From an uncultured Selenomonadaceae bacterium (GTDB taxonomy: Bacteria; Bacillota; Negativicutes; Selenomonadales; Selenomonadaceae), in NCBI GenBank assembly GCA_905234195.1, contig CAJOFR010000009.1, forward strand, positions 89,383 through 153,382: a stretch of 64,000 nucleotides of DNA. The letters are read 5' to 3'. A program made the translations under genes and the position numbers. The notes beneath the pieces are model-generated. The model did not search any database. It had not been told where the DNA came from and saw only the letters and a list, made by a program, of their open reading frames with translations. The number at the start of each line of letters is the position of its first letter. The stretch's first letter is position 1. Below are positions 43,525 to 52,188 of the stretch, one piece after another.

Positions 43525-44529
43525 TCATTGATAAACCGGTCTCAAAATAATTTCCTCGACGCGCGCATTTTCCGCCTCACGTTCGCTAAGGAAGTGCGCG
43601 CGAATCATCGCGTCAATCACGACGAGCTGACGTTTTTTTGCGAGACTAAAATTCACGTACGGCGAATAAACCGAAGGCGCGTTCGGGATGCCGGCGAGCA
43701 TGGCGGATTCCGCGACGGTTAAATCTTTCGGCTCTTTGTCGAAGTACCCCTGCGCGGCGTCGTAAATCCCGTAAAATCCGGAGCCGAAATAAATTGTGTT
43801 CAAGTACATTTCAAGAATTTTGTCCTTCTGAAAATTTCGTTCAATGCTGACCGCGAGGAGAACCTCTTCAATTTTTCTGGAGAAAGTTTTTTCCGGCGTC
43901 AAGAAAAGATTTTTTGCGAGCTGTTGGGTTATCGTCGACGCGCCCTCCTGAATTTCTCCGGACTCGACGTTATTGACGGTGGCGCGAGCAATCCCGCTAA
44001 TGTCAAAGCCGCTGTGCGAATAAAAGCGCGTGTCTTCGACGGCAATGACCGCCTGCCGCATGGCGCGCGGCACATCTTTTAACAAAGTATAATGGCTGAC
44101 GATTTTAATCTTTGCATTTACGGCGTTCTCGACGTCAAAAATTCTGGCGGCTTTATCAGAAAAATCGACGGCGGGATTTTTTTTCAAGTGGTCTTCTTTT
44201 TCCTGCGCGTTGCCGTAAGCTCCGCTCAACTCCGGATTATAAACACTTTCAGATTTTTTTTCGGCGGGTTTATTTTCCAAATCGAAAGTCACGTCGGTTT
44301 TTTCCGGTTCGGAAAAGTAGGAGGAAATTTTTTCGACGGGATCCGAAGAATTTAGGGCAAGGGTTATGAAAAATGATGCCCAAAATACGATTATCAGTGC
44401 AAGGATTATTTTTAAAATCTTTATGATAACTCTGAAGGAACGTTTTCTTTTTGGTGGCGGGGGCGGTTGCATCGGCGGGCTGGGCTGATATTGCTGGTCG
44501 TCTTGAAACTGTTGGTCTTGTTCGCTCAT
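43525..44529 (-). CDS. Monofunctional GT51 peptidoglycan transglycosylase
   Basis: 334 residues: a Pro/Gln-rich cytoplasmic N-terminus, a membrane helix (about 36-58), then a GT51 domain with the motifs EDTRFYSHSGFD (catalytic Glu), GASTITQQLAKNLFL, RKIEEVLLAVSIERNFQKDKILEMYLNTIYFG and PNAPSVYSP. It polymerises lipid II glycan strands. There is no transpeptidase domain, so it is MtgA-like. The start is ATG 44529 eight bases after GAGGAG; a GTG at 44538 abuts the ribosome site. It is downstream of cbiB by 12 bases. Confidence 0.92.
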   Translation of the reverse strand: MSEQDQQFQDDQQYQPSPPMQPPPPPKRKRSFRVIIKILKIILALIIVFWASFFITLALNSSDPVEKISSYFSEPEKTDVTFDLENKPAEKKSESVYNPELSGAYGNAQEKEDHLKKNPAVDFSDKAARIFDVENAVNAKIKIVSHYTLLKDVPRAMRQAVIAVEDTRFYSHSGFDISGIARATVNNVESGEIQEGASTITQQLAKNLFLTPEKTFSRKIEEVLLAVSIERNFQKDKILEMYLNTIYFGSGFYGIYDAAQGYFDKEPKDLTVAESAMLAGIPNAPSVYSPYVNFSLAKKRQLVVIDAMIRAHFLSEREAENARVEEIILRPVYQ

Positions 44530-44541
44530 TAACTTCACTCC

Positions 44542-45483
44542 TCAAATTATAACTGACAGACTTAGAAAAATAATTGTCGCCGTGTACATCATTCGTATCG
44601 TCGATAAAATATGCGGCGGGCTCAAAATTTCAATCGGGTCGCCCATGTACGCGCGGAAGTGCGGGACGCCGAAATAAGAATTAATTCCGCCGAGCCGAAT
44701 ATTCAGCGCGCCGGCAACAGTTGCTTCAGCGTAGCCGCCGTTCGGGCTGGGGTGTTTAGCGGCGTCGCGTTTCATCATCTCGTAAGCATTTTTATAATCG
44801 AAATTTAAAATCGCCGCCGCCGCAATGAACAGCACAGCCGTTATCCGCGCGGGAATAAAATTCGCAACGTCGTCGAGGCGCGCCGCCACTCTGCCGAAGT
44901 ACAAATATTTTTCGTTCTTGTAGCCGAGCATCGAATCCATTGTGTTTACCGCGCGGTAGGCAATGGCAAGGGGCAACCCGCCTATCGCGAAATAAAACAG
45001 CGGCGAAATAATTCCGTCGACGGTGTTTTCAGAAATCGTCTCGACAGTCGCGCGGACAATCTCCTGTTCGTTTAAATTGTTTGTATCGCGCCCGACAATC
45101 CAGCCGACTTTGTAACGAGCCTGCGAAATATTTTCCGCGTTCAACAGATAATAAATTTCGCGCCCGGCTTCGGCAAGGGAACGCGGCGAAATCATGAAAC
45201 TCAACGCCAAAGCCTCGATAAAAATTTTCGCCGTCAAAAGTCCTGTCATGTTCGCAAGAATCACAATCCCCACGCCCGCGCCGTAGCTTATCAGCAGGAC
45301 GAGCGTGACCAAAATCCCGCCCTTGCAGATTTTCAAAACATAGCCGTCGTTTTCGCGGCGAAAAACTTTTTCCAGAAAAGAAATTAAATTCCCCATCAAA
45401 ACGACGGGATGAAATTTACTTCGCGGGTCTCCAATCAGCGCGTCAATCAAAAACGCCGCAACCGCAGTAATCATCGGGCTCAT
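44542..45483 (-). CDS. cbiB: Adenosylcobinamide-phosphate synthase
   Basis: 313 residues, multi-pass membrane protein of the CbiB/CobD family: DALIGDPRSKFHPVVLMGNLISFLE, RDTNNLNEQEIVRATVETISENTVDGIISPLFYFAIGG, YRAVNTMDSMLGYKNEKYLYFGRVAARLDDVANFIPAR. It attaches the aminopropanol arm to adenosylcobyric acid in cobalamin synthesis. The start is ATG 45483 behind TTGGAG. Other cobalamin genes are not in the window. Confidence 0.95.
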   Translation of the reverse strand: MSPMITAVAAFLIDALIGDPRSKFHPVVLMGNLISFLEKVFRRENDGYVLKICKGGILVTLVLLISYGAGVGIVILANMTGLLTAKIFIEALALSFMISPRSLAEAGREIYYLLNAENISQARYKVGWIVGRDTNNLNEQEIVRATVETISENTVDGIISPLFYFAIGGLPLAIAYRAVNTMDSMLGYKNEKYLYFGRVAARLDDVANFIPARITAVLFIAAAAILNFDYKNAYEMMKRDAAKHPSPNGGYAEATVAGALNIRLGGINSYFGVPHFRAYMGDPIEILSPPHILSTIRMMYTATIIFLSLSVII

Positions 45484-45557
45484 TAAACGCGTCTCCAAAA
45501 TTTTTGTATTTGGGGCAAGTATACACTATTTACAAATTATTTTCCATACTTGATTAA

Positions 45558-45586
45558 TTGATTCGGGAATTTAAATGTAGTAAAAT
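45558..45586 (+). promoter_or_regulatory. Promoter of the PilB-like ATPase gene
   Basis: TTGATT (45558-45563), 17-base spacer, TAAAAT (45581-45586), 31 bases before the ATG at 45618. It lies inside the longer in-frame ORF, which supports the internal start. Confidence 0.6.
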
Positions 45587-45617
45587 TTATTTGAAATTTT
45601 TTGTCGGGGAATTTTTT

Positions 45618-46811
45618 ATGGAAGACTTCAAGGAACAGCTGCACAAATTTATTCATCAAGGTCGACACAGTTTCGGCGGACTTTCTCAATCGATTGTGCC
45701 TATCGTCGATTTAATTTTGAGTTTCGCCGTGAAAATGCGTGCCTCCGATTTGCACATTGAACCTTACGAAGATTTTTTGCGCTTTCGTTATCGGATCGAC
45801 GGGCGTTTGCACGAACTGCACGAGCCTTTGCCGCTGAATTTTTCCGGCGCGCTGATTTCCCGCATAAAAGTTTTGGCGAGAATGGACACGACAGCTGCCG
45901 GCTTGCCGCTGGACGGCGCGATTAATTTTGGCAATATTGAAATGCGCGTGGCGACGATGCCTTCTTTCGGCGCGGAAAGTCTGACGATACGTTTGCTTGA
46001 TTCTTCGCAGGAACTTCATAATTTATCGGATCTCGGTTTCACTGACGAGAACGAAAAATTTTTTCGCAAGACAATCGCCGAAACTTCGGGCATGATTATT
46101 TTGACGGGTCCTATGAACTCCGGAAAATCCACGACGCTTTACGCCGCTCTGCGCGAACTGAATCAGGCGACGCGCTCAATCATGACGTTGGAAGATCCAA
46201 TCGAACAGCGCATAGAGGGAATAACTCAAGTGCAGGTCAACGAAAAGGCGGGCTTGACTTTCGAGAGGGGGCTGCGCGCGATGCTCCGCATGGATTGCAA
46301 TTGCTTGATGGTGGGGGAGGCGCGCGACGCGAAGACTTCGCAAATTGCGGTGCGCGCGGCTCTGACGGGGCATCTTGTTTTTACGACGTTGCACGCAGGA
46401 GATTCTTGCAGTGCGGTTTTCAGAATGATAGAAATGGGTGTCGAACCGTATCTTTTGGCGTCGACTTTGAAATGTGTCGTTGCTCAAAGGCTGGCGCGTC
46501 GGCTGTGTCCACACTGCAAGAAAATTGTCGACGCGAATGACTTCGAGAAAAAAATTATCGGCGCGGAAAAAATTTTTAAACCGGTGGGCTGTAAAAAATG
46601 CGGCGGCACGGGTTTTTTCGGGCGCATCGCCCTGCATGAAATTTTGCGCGTCGAAAAGGATATTCGCAACTTGATTTTGACGAGCCGCGACCTTGATAAA
46701 ATTCGTGCGGCGGCTGTCGAAAACGGCTTGAAGACTCTTTTTGAGGATGGGCTGGAAAAAATTCGCGCGGGGTTCACGACTCCGGACGAACTTAATTTTC
46801 TGGGGATATAA
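45618..46811 (+). CDS. GspE/PilB-family secretion ATPase
   Basis: 397 residues. The C-terminal two-domain core of PilB/GspE without the N1 domain: N2 region (SDLHIEPYEDFLRFRYRIDGRL), Walker A in the variant GPMNSGKSTTLYAALREL, Asp box (TLEDPIEQRIEGITQVQVN), Walker B (LRMDCNCLMVGEARD), His box (GHLVFTTLHAGDS) and the zinc-binding CPHCKK...CKKCGGTGFFGR. It powers pilus extension or pseudopilus assembly from the cytoplasm. The start ATG 45618 follows GGGGA. No pilin or platform gene is adjacent. Confidence 0.9.
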   Translation: MEDFKEQLHKFIHQGRHSFGGLSQSIVPIVDLILSFAVKMRASDLHIEPYEDFLRFRYRIDGRLHELHEPLPLNFSGALISRIKVLARMDTTAAGLPLDGAINFGNIEMRVATMPSFGAESLTIRLLDSSQELHNLSDLGFTDENEKFFRKTIAETSGMIILTGPMNSGKSTTLYAALRELNQATRSIMTLEDPIEQRIEGITQVQVNEKAGLTFERGLRAMLRMDCNCLMVGEARDAKTSQIAVRAALTGHLVFTTLHAGDSCSAVFRMIEMGVEPYLLASTLKCVVAQRLARRLCPHCKKIVDANDFEKKIIGAEKIFKPVGCKKCGGTGFFGRIALHEILRVEKDIRNLILTSRDLDKIRAAAVENGLKTLFEDGLEKIRAGFTTPDELNFLGI

Positions 46812-46842
46812 TTCAAAAATTTTGCAAAGGTCGGGAATTTTC

Positions 46843-47202
46843 TTGTTAAAAATTTTTTTGGTGTTTATCGGCGGCGGGCTGGGAGCGACGGCAAGATTTT
46901 TGGTCACGACTATTTTGGCGGGCAAGCTCGGAAATTTTCCGCTGGGGACTTTCGCGGCGAACGTTTTGGGAAGTTTCGCAATGGGTTTGGTACTCGGATT
47001 TTTAGTCGGGCGAAACGCAGAATCCTTTCGACTTTTCGCGGCGGTAGGATTTTTGGGCGGCTTCACGACTTTTTCTTCGTTCTCCGCAGAAACTTTGACA
47101 CTGATTCAAGGCGGACAAATTTTTTCTGCGGCGGTGAACGCCTTCGGAAGTTTGGCGGCGGGGCTGGCGGCTTGTGCGGCGGGCTTGACTTTAGCGCGGT
47201 AA
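46843..47202 (+). CDS. crcB: CrcB/Fluc-type fluoride channel
   Basis: 119 residues with four membrane helices and the Fluc signatures GGGLGATARF, GTFAANVLGSFAMG and GFLGGFTTFSSFSAET. It exports fluoride. The TTG start at 46843 follows AGGTCGGGA, 31 bases after the ATPase gene; the frame upstream belongs to the ATPase's shadow. No fluoride riboswitch is seen before it. Confidence 0.93.
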   Translation: MLKIFLVFIGGGLGATARFLVTTILAGKLGNFPLGTFAANVLGSFAMGLVLGFLVGRNAESFRLFAAVGFLGGFTTFSSFSAETLTLIQGGQIFSAAVNAFGSLAAGLAACAAGLTLAR

Positions 47203-47300
47203 CTTTTGTATTATAGACGTGTTGCAGGATTTTTCGGCGTCTCCATAGAAATTGAAAGCATTAAATTGTTTGTGCGTATGTTTTTATCGAGGTGATTAAT

Positions 47301-47816
47301 TTGGCTCTTTTAAGAGGACAAAAATTAAAAAATTGCGCTCAATGCGGCAAACTTTTTTCTCCTATGCGCGGCGAAAGGCTTTGCCGTGACTGCTTACTGA
47401 AGGAGCAGGAATTTGACATGCAGGTTATTCAGTACGTCAGGGACAATCCCGGCGTTTCAATGAGAGAAGTTATGGAGGAAACCGGCGCGTCCGATAAAAG
47501 AATCAAGCGTATGATTCAAGAAGGTGCTTTTACAAATCTTGACTTCGGCGACGATTTTTTCTACCCCTGCAGCGGTTGCGGGCGTCCGATAAGAAACGGC
47601 GCGTACTGTTCAGATTGTCTTCGTCGCCTGCGCAAAGAAACAAAGCGCGCTTCAGAAATAATGCAGATTCGCGTAAGGGAGAACAAGCAAATGTCTACAA
47701 TCGAAAGGCTTGACGCTTTGGCGGAGCGCGAATTTGAAAGGGACAATCGAGTTTTGAAACGTCACTTCTCAAAAAGTATGTACGGCGATATTGCCGATTC
47801 ACGGCGCGGCGGATAA
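47301..47816 (+). CDS. YvyF-like flagellar operon protein with two zinc ribbons
   Basis: 171 residues: N-terminal zinc ribbon (NCAQCGKLFSPMRGERLCRDC), a winged-helix-like middle (VIQYVRDNPGVSMREVMEETGASDKRIKRMIQEG), a second zinc ribbon (CSGCGRPIRNGAYCSDC) and a charged helical tail. This matches the TIGR03826/YvyF family encoded in flagellar (flgM-flgK) operons of Firmicutes. The start is TTG 47301 after GAGGTGA. Here it is separate from flgM/flgK. A regulatory role is likely but unproven. Confidence 0.85.
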   Translation: MALLRGQKLKNCAQCGKLFSPMRGERLCRDCLLKEQEFDMQVIQYVRDNPGVSMREVMEETGASDKRIKRMIQEGAFTNLDFGDDFFYPCSGCGRPIRNGAYCSDCLRRLRKETKRASEIMQIRVRENKQMSTIERLDALAEREFERDNRVLKRHFSKSMYGDIADSRRGG

Positions 47817-47819
47817 ATC

Positions 47820-48743
47820 GTGACGGAAAATTTTTTGACCTGTTGCGAAATCTGCCCCCGCCGCTGTAAAATCGACAGGACACGGCGCGCAGGTTTTTGC
47901 GGAGCCGGTAAAAAAATCCGCGTCGCTCTCGTCAGCTTGCACAAGTGGGAGGAACCTTGCCTTGTTGGCGAAAACGGCGCGGGTACGATTTTTTTTTCGC
48001 ACTGCAATTTAAAATGCGTCTACTGTCAAAATTTTAAAATCAGCCACGAAGGATACGGCGCAGAAATTTCCGTCGGTCGTCTCGCTGAAATTTTTATCGA
48101 ACAGCAAGAACGCGGCGCGGCGAATATCGAACTCGTCACGCCCACGCACTACACCCCGCAAATTTGTGACGCCATTGACCTTGCGAAGACGCGCGGTTTG
48201 CTTTTGCCGATTGTTTACAACTCGAACGCCTACGAAAATTTGACGACGCTGGACTTGCTAAAGAATCGCGTCGATATTTTTCTGCCCGATTTAAAATATT
48301 TTGGCGAAGAAACCGCCGTGAATTTTTCCGGCGCGCCGAATTATTTTGCCGTCGCCTCCGCCGCGATAAAAAAAATGTTTGAAATTGTCGGCAGTGCAAA
48401 ATTTGACGCGCAGGGCAAAATGAAAAGCGGCGTGATTGTTCGTCATCTCGTGTTGCCGAATTTTCGCCACGACGCAATAAAAATTGTCGATTGGCTCCAC
48501 GAAAATTTTGGTGACGAAATTTTTATCAGCTTGATGAATCAGTACACGCCGGTTTTTCGCGCGGGGGAGTTTAAAAAAATCAGCAGGCGGCTGACAACTT
48601 TTGAGTACGATTCTGTTGTAGACCACGCCGCAAAAATTGGCGTCAAGAATTGTTTTATTCAGGTCGGCAGGACTGCGGACGAAAAATTTATCCCGAATTT
48701 TGATCTTGCGGGAATAGAAAGGAGCGGTGCTTATGGAGTTTGA
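47820..48743 (+). CDS. Radical SAM protein, PflA-like (COG1313 type)
   Basis: 307 residues with an N-terminal CCEICPRRCKIDR cysteine motif, then the radical SAM cluster motif CNLKCVYCQN and a partial TIM barrel (TPTHYTPQICDAIDLAK; FLPDLKYF; GVIVRHLVLPNF; ISLMNQYTP). It is annotated in many genomes as a putative pyruvate-formate lyase activating enzyme, but the real substrate is unknown. GTG start three bases after the YvyF-like gene. Its end overlaps cdaA by 11 bases. Confidence 0.9.
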   Translation: MTENFLTCCEICPRRCKIDRTRRAGFCGAGKKIRVALVSLHKWEEPCLVGENGAGTIFFSHCNLKCVYCQNFKISHEGYGAEISVGRLAEIFIEQQERGAANIELVTPTHYTPQICDAIDLAKTRGLLLPIVYNSNAYENLTTLDLLKNRVDIFLPDLKYFGEETAVNFSGAPNYFAVASAAIKKMFEIVGSAKFDAQGKMKSGVIVRHLVLPNFRHDAIKIVDWLHENFGDEIFISLMNQYTPVFRAGEFKKISRRLTTFEYDSVVDHAAKIGVKNCFIQVGRTADEKFIPNFDLAGIERSGAYGV

Positions 48744-49608
48744 TATATCTTTTCCGGCAAAATTCACGGGGCTCGCCTCGACGATGAGACCTTCGGACGC
48801 GCTGGAAATTTTGCTCGTCGCAATAATCCTTTACAAACTTTACGCCATGATTGAAGGCACGCGCGCAATAACTCTCGTCAAAGGGATTTTAGTTTTATTC
48901 CTAATGAATTTTCTGTGCAACTTTTTAAATTTGCATTTGCTGTCATGGATTTTTGAAAAAATCATGACGTGGACTTTTGTCGTGTTGCCGATTGTTTTTC
49001 AGCCGGAGTTGCGCAGGACGCTGGAAAGATTGGGGCAGGGCAGATTTATTTTTGAAGAACACCGCTCCCTTGAGGAAGTGGAGGCAAATAAAATCGTCGA
49101 CGAACTCGTTAAGGCGGCGAAGTCACTTTCAGCGACAAAGACCGGCGCGCTTATCGTCATTGAAAGGCAAATGGGTTTGAACGACGTGAGCGACACCGGA
49201 ATAAAACTCGACGCGATGATAACTTCAGAACTTATACTAAATGTTTTTTTTGTAAATACACCTTTGCACGACGGCGCGGCGATCATTCGCGGAAAAAGAT
49301 TGTATTCAGCGGGCTGCCTGTTGCCGCTGACGGAAAAGCGCGGGCTGTCGAAGGAGCTGGGTACACGTCACCGCGCGGCGATTGGGCTTTCGGAGCAATG
49401 CGATGCCTTGATTCTCGTCGTAAGCGAAGAGACCGGCACAATTTCCATTGCCGAAAATGGCAAGCTCACTCGAAAACTCGACGGCGAAAAGCTCACGAAA
49501 ATTTTGCGCCCCGCGTTCATAAGCCCGCACAGCAGAAAAAGTTTCAGCGGTTTTTTCAATGAAATTTTTCGCAAGGAATCTTCCTACTTTAGTCGGGAGA
49601 GGAATTGA
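48733..49608 (+). CDS. cdaA: Diadenylate cyclase
   Basis: 291 residues: three N-terminal membrane helices (about 25-95), then a DisA_N (DAC) domain with the catalytic motifs LHDGAAIIRG and TRHRAAIGLSEQCDALILVVSEETG. It makes the second messenger c-di-AMP at the membrane. ATG 48733 is 8 bases after AAAGGAG. In most Firmicutes cdaA is followed by cdaR (YbbR) and glmM; here a terminator follows directly, so the usual regulator is missing from this locus. Confidence 0.95.
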   Translation: MEFDISFPAKFTGLASTMRPSDALEILLVAIILYKLYAMIEGTRAITLVKGILVLFLMNFLCNFLNLHLLSWIFEKIMTWTFVVLPIVFQPELRRTLERLGQGRFIFEEHRSLEEVEANKIVDELVKAAKSLSATKTGALIVIERQMGLNDVSDTGIKLDAMITSELILNVFFVNTPLHDGAAIIRGKRLYSAGCLLPLTEKRGLSKELGTRHRAAIGLSEQCDALILVVSEETGTISIAENGKLTRKLDGEKLTKILRPAFISPHSRKSFSGFFNEIFRKESSYFSRERN

Positions 49609-49619
49609 CTTAAAGGAAA

Positions 49620-49653
49620 AGCCCCGAAAAAAATCGGGGCTAAAATTTTTTTT
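49620..49653. terminator. Bidirectional terminator between cdaA and pyrB
   Basis: A perfect stem AGCCCCGA/TCGGGGCT with an A-rich loop, flanked by T-runs on both sides (AAAATTTTTTTTA). It serves the convergent cdaA and pyrB genes. Confidence 0.9.
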
Positions 49654-49663
49654 ATCGCGGCAA

Positions 49664-50602
49664 TTATTTTTCTCTCAATGTCAAATCTAAAAGAGCCATT
49701 CTCACCGCCACACCGTTTTGAACTTGCTCGTGTATCGCGGAGTTTTCGCAGTAGGTAACTTCGTTGGAAATTTCCAAGCCCTTATTTTGCGGACCCGGAT
49801 GCAAAATCAAGACGTCCTCTTTCGCCAAAGACAAACGCTCCTTGTTAATTCCGAAAACTCTTGCGTATTCGCGCGCCGAAGGGAAAAGCCCCGCTTGCTG
49901 TCGTTCAAGCTGAATCCGCAAAATATTTATGACGTCCGCCCTTGAAATTGCGTCTTCGATTCTGTCATGGACTTGCACGCCATCGAACTCAAAAAATCTC
50001 GGCAACAAAGTTTTCGGCCCGGCAAGGTGAACTTCCATACCCATTTTTGTCATGCCGAAAATATCGGAGCGTGCAACGCGGCTGTGGAGAATATCGCCGA
50101 CAATCGCAACTTTTAGACCGGCAAGCCTCCCTTTCGCCTGTTCAATCGTGAATAAATCCAGCAACGCTTGCGAAGGATGAGCATGAGCCCCGTCGCCCGC
50201 ATTGATAATCACCGGCTTGACAATCTGCGCGGCGTATTCGGCGGTACCTTCCGATTTGTGGCGAATAACAATCGCGTCGACTCCCATTGCCTCAATCGTC
50301 ATTAAGGTATCGCGAAGACTTTCGCCTTTCGTGATGCTGCTCGTCGAGGCGTTTATGCTGACGACGTCCGCGCCGAGATATTTTCCCGCAAGCTCAAAAG
50401 AAGTGCGCGTACGAGTGGACGCCTCCAAAAATAAATTCACAATCGCCTTGCCGCGCAGGTTCCCCAGCTTTTTCATATCGCCGCGAATAATTTTTTTCAT
50501 CTCCCGCGCCGTACGCAACACCAAACGAATTTCTTCAGGCGAAAAATTTTCCAGCCCGATAATATCTTTTCCGCGCAGATTTGCGGCAGAATTTTCTTCC
50601 AT
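49664..50602 (-). CDS. pyrB: Aspartate carbamoyltransferase, catalytic chain
   Basis: 312 residues. Carbamoyl-phosphate site EASTRTRTSFE, SSITKGESLRDT, RHKSEG, then HAHPSQALLDLFTI and the aspartate domain loop. It commits carbamoyl phosphate to pyrimidine synthesis. The start is ATG 50602 behind AAGGAG (a GTG three codons earlier abuts it). No pyrI or other pyr gene follows; it lies 15 bases downstream of lepB on the same strand. Confidence 0.96.
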   Translation of the reverse strand: MEENSAANLRGKDIIGLENFSPEEIRLVLRTAREMKKIIRGDMKKLGNLRGKAIVNLFLEASTRTRTSFELAGKYLGADVVSINASTSSITKGESLRDTLMTIEAMGVDAIVIRHKSEGTAEYAAQIVKPVIINAGDGAHAHPSQALLDLFTIEQAKGRLAGLKVAIVGDILHSRVARSDIFGMTKMGMEVHLAGPKTLLPRFFEFDGVQVHDRIEDAISRADVINILRIQLERQQAGLFPSAREYARVFGINKERLSLAKEDVLILHPGPQNKGLEISNEVTYCENSAIHEQVQNGVAVRMALLDLTLREK

Positions 50603-50617
50603 GTTAATCACTCCTTG

Positions 50618-51142
50618 TTACGAAAGAGATTTTATATTTTCCAGCGGCCAAAAAATAAATTCCGCTTTTCCTTTCACCAAACTCAGATCCAAAAACCCGA
50701 CGTCCGAATATCTGCTGTCAAGGGAGTTGGGGCGATTGTCCCCGCAGACGAAAAGAGTATCTTCGGGCACAGTTGTCTTTGGATAATCCGTACGAGTTTT
50801 TTCGGAGATATAGTCTTCGTGTAAAATCGTGTCGTTCACGTAAACGCGCCCGTCTTTAATTTCGATAGTGTCGCCGCCGACGGCAATAACCCGCTTGATA
50901 AAATCGCGGGTATGGTCGCGCGGATAACGGAAAATTATAATTTCGCCTCGCTGTGGATTTCTGACGTAGTATATAAGTTTATTTACAACAAGTCTTTCGT
51001 CGTGCTGGAGTGTCGGTTGCATACTGGGACCGTCGACGACGTACAACTCAACAATAAACGTGCGAATAAACAGAGCGGCCACAATCGCCGCCGCAATGGA
51101 AAGCACCCAATCTTTAATTTCTTCGGCTGTTATCGTACCCAT
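50618..51142 (-). CDS. lepB: Signal peptidase I
   Basis: 174 residues: one membrane helix (about 10-32), the catalytic serine in GPSMQPTL, the catalytic lysine in DFIKRVIAVGGD, and the GDNRPNSLDSRYSDVG box. It cleaves Sec/Tat signal peptides at the outer face of the membrane. Compact single-helix form typical of Firmicutes. ATG start behind AAAGG. Probably co-transcribed with pyrB. Confidence 0.96.
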   Translation of the reverse strand: MGTITAEEIKDWVLSIAAAIVAALFIRTFIVELYVVDGPSMQPTLQHDERLVVNKLIYYVRNPQRGEIIIFRYPRDHTRDFIKRVIAVGGDTIEIKDGRVYVNDTILHEDYISEKTRTDYPKTTVPEDTLFVCGDNRPNSLDSRYSDVGFLDLSLVKGKAEFIFWPLENIKSLS

Positions 51143-51246
51143 CTAATCAACCTTTCGTTAAACCAATTCTAAAAAAAATATTTCCCTTTCTGATTCTGCC
51201 AACGTCAAAAATTTCCTGCTAAAAACTGCGCGTCGAAAATCAAATG

Positions 51247-51275
51247 TTGACTATACAAAAAAATTTTGGTATATA
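51247..51275 (+). promoter_or_regulatory. Promoter of ftsQ
   Basis: TTGACT (51247-51252), 17-base spacer, TATATA (51270-51275), 35 bases before the ftsQ ATG. Confidence 0.65.
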
Positions 51276-51310
51276 TCAATTAAAAAATTTTTTTGGAAGG
51301 TAATTTCAAA

Positions 51311-52048
51311 ATGGCTGTGATAAGAAGACGGAGAACAGGACGACGGCTTTTCAAGGGGATAGTTTTTTTGCTGATATGCGGAACAATTTTAGGCGTTGTG
51401 GTTTATTTTCCGTTGCTGACCTTGACAGAAATAAAACTCGTCGGCGCGAACAAACTGACTGCCGATGATATTTTGAAGGTCGCCGATATCTACATGGGGG
51501 AGCCGATTTTTAAACTTGAGACGGACAAAGTTGTAAGCCGCCTGTCAAAAGATCTGCGCGTCGAAGAAGTGAGCGTGAGGAGAATTTTGCCGGGCACCCT
51601 TGAAGTCACCGTGAAGGAGCGCAAACCGCTGGCAACAATTGTCTGCGATTACGGTTACCTGGATATTGACAACAACGGGAAAGTTATCGACAGCTACAAA
51701 AATTTGCAGACAATGGCTATCCCAATGATAACCGGCGCATCTTTTCGCGATATGTATATCGGTGACGACGTCGACGATCCGATTGTAAAAAAGGTTCTCG
51801 AATTTCTTCAGAAGCTGGACGAAAATTCCTTGAACAAAATTTCTGAAGTCGCCATAGTCGACGAAAATTATCTCGTCGCTTACACGAACACCGAAAAATC
51901 TGTGCAAATCCGTATCGGAAAAATTGAGAGGCTTGAAGAAAAAGCGCACTTGACTGAAGATTTTTTGAGGGACTTGGAAAATAATCCTCACCGCGTCGAA
52001 TACGTCGACTTTAATTATACCACGCCCTTCATTAAGCTGGCGCAGTAA
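51311..52048 (+). CDS. ftsQ: Cell-division protein FtsQ/DivIB
   Basis: 245 residues: a basic cytoplasmic N-terminus, one membrane helix (about 15-36), a POTRA domain (LTLTEIKLVGANKLTADDILKVADIYMGEPIFKLE) and the FtsQ beta domain (PGTLEVTVKERKPLATI; GYLDIDNNGKVIDS). It recruits late divisome proteins. ATG 51311 is behind GGAAGG. Downstream is ftsZ, as in dcw clusters, but ftsA is absent from between them. Confidence 0.9.
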   Translation: MAVIRRRRTGRRLFKGIVFLLICGTILGVVVYFPLLTLTEIKLVGANKLTADDILKVADIYMGEPIFKLETDKVVSRLSKDLRVEEVSVRRILPGTLEVTVKERKPLATIVCDYGYLDIDNNGKVIDSYKNLQTMAIPMITGASFRDMYIGDDVDDPIVKKVLEFLQKLDENSLNKISEVAIVDENYLVAYTNTEKSVQIRIGKIERLEEKAHLTEDFLRDLENNPHRVEYVDFNYTTPFIKLAQ

Positions 52049-52188
52049 CCGCCGCGAAAATGTGAAGACGAAAATTTTTTTCGTTTACTATAGAATATTT
52101 TCATTTTTTGTAGTAAAATGTTTCGGGGTTTAATTATTGTTACGAGTTCAAAAATTCTTCAGATAAATTTTTTACGGAGGAATATGAT

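Noticed and set aside
46176..47066. 296-codon minus-strand frame across the PilB-like and crcB genes
   Set aside because: Lys/Pro/Arg-rich shadow of two well-supported genes.
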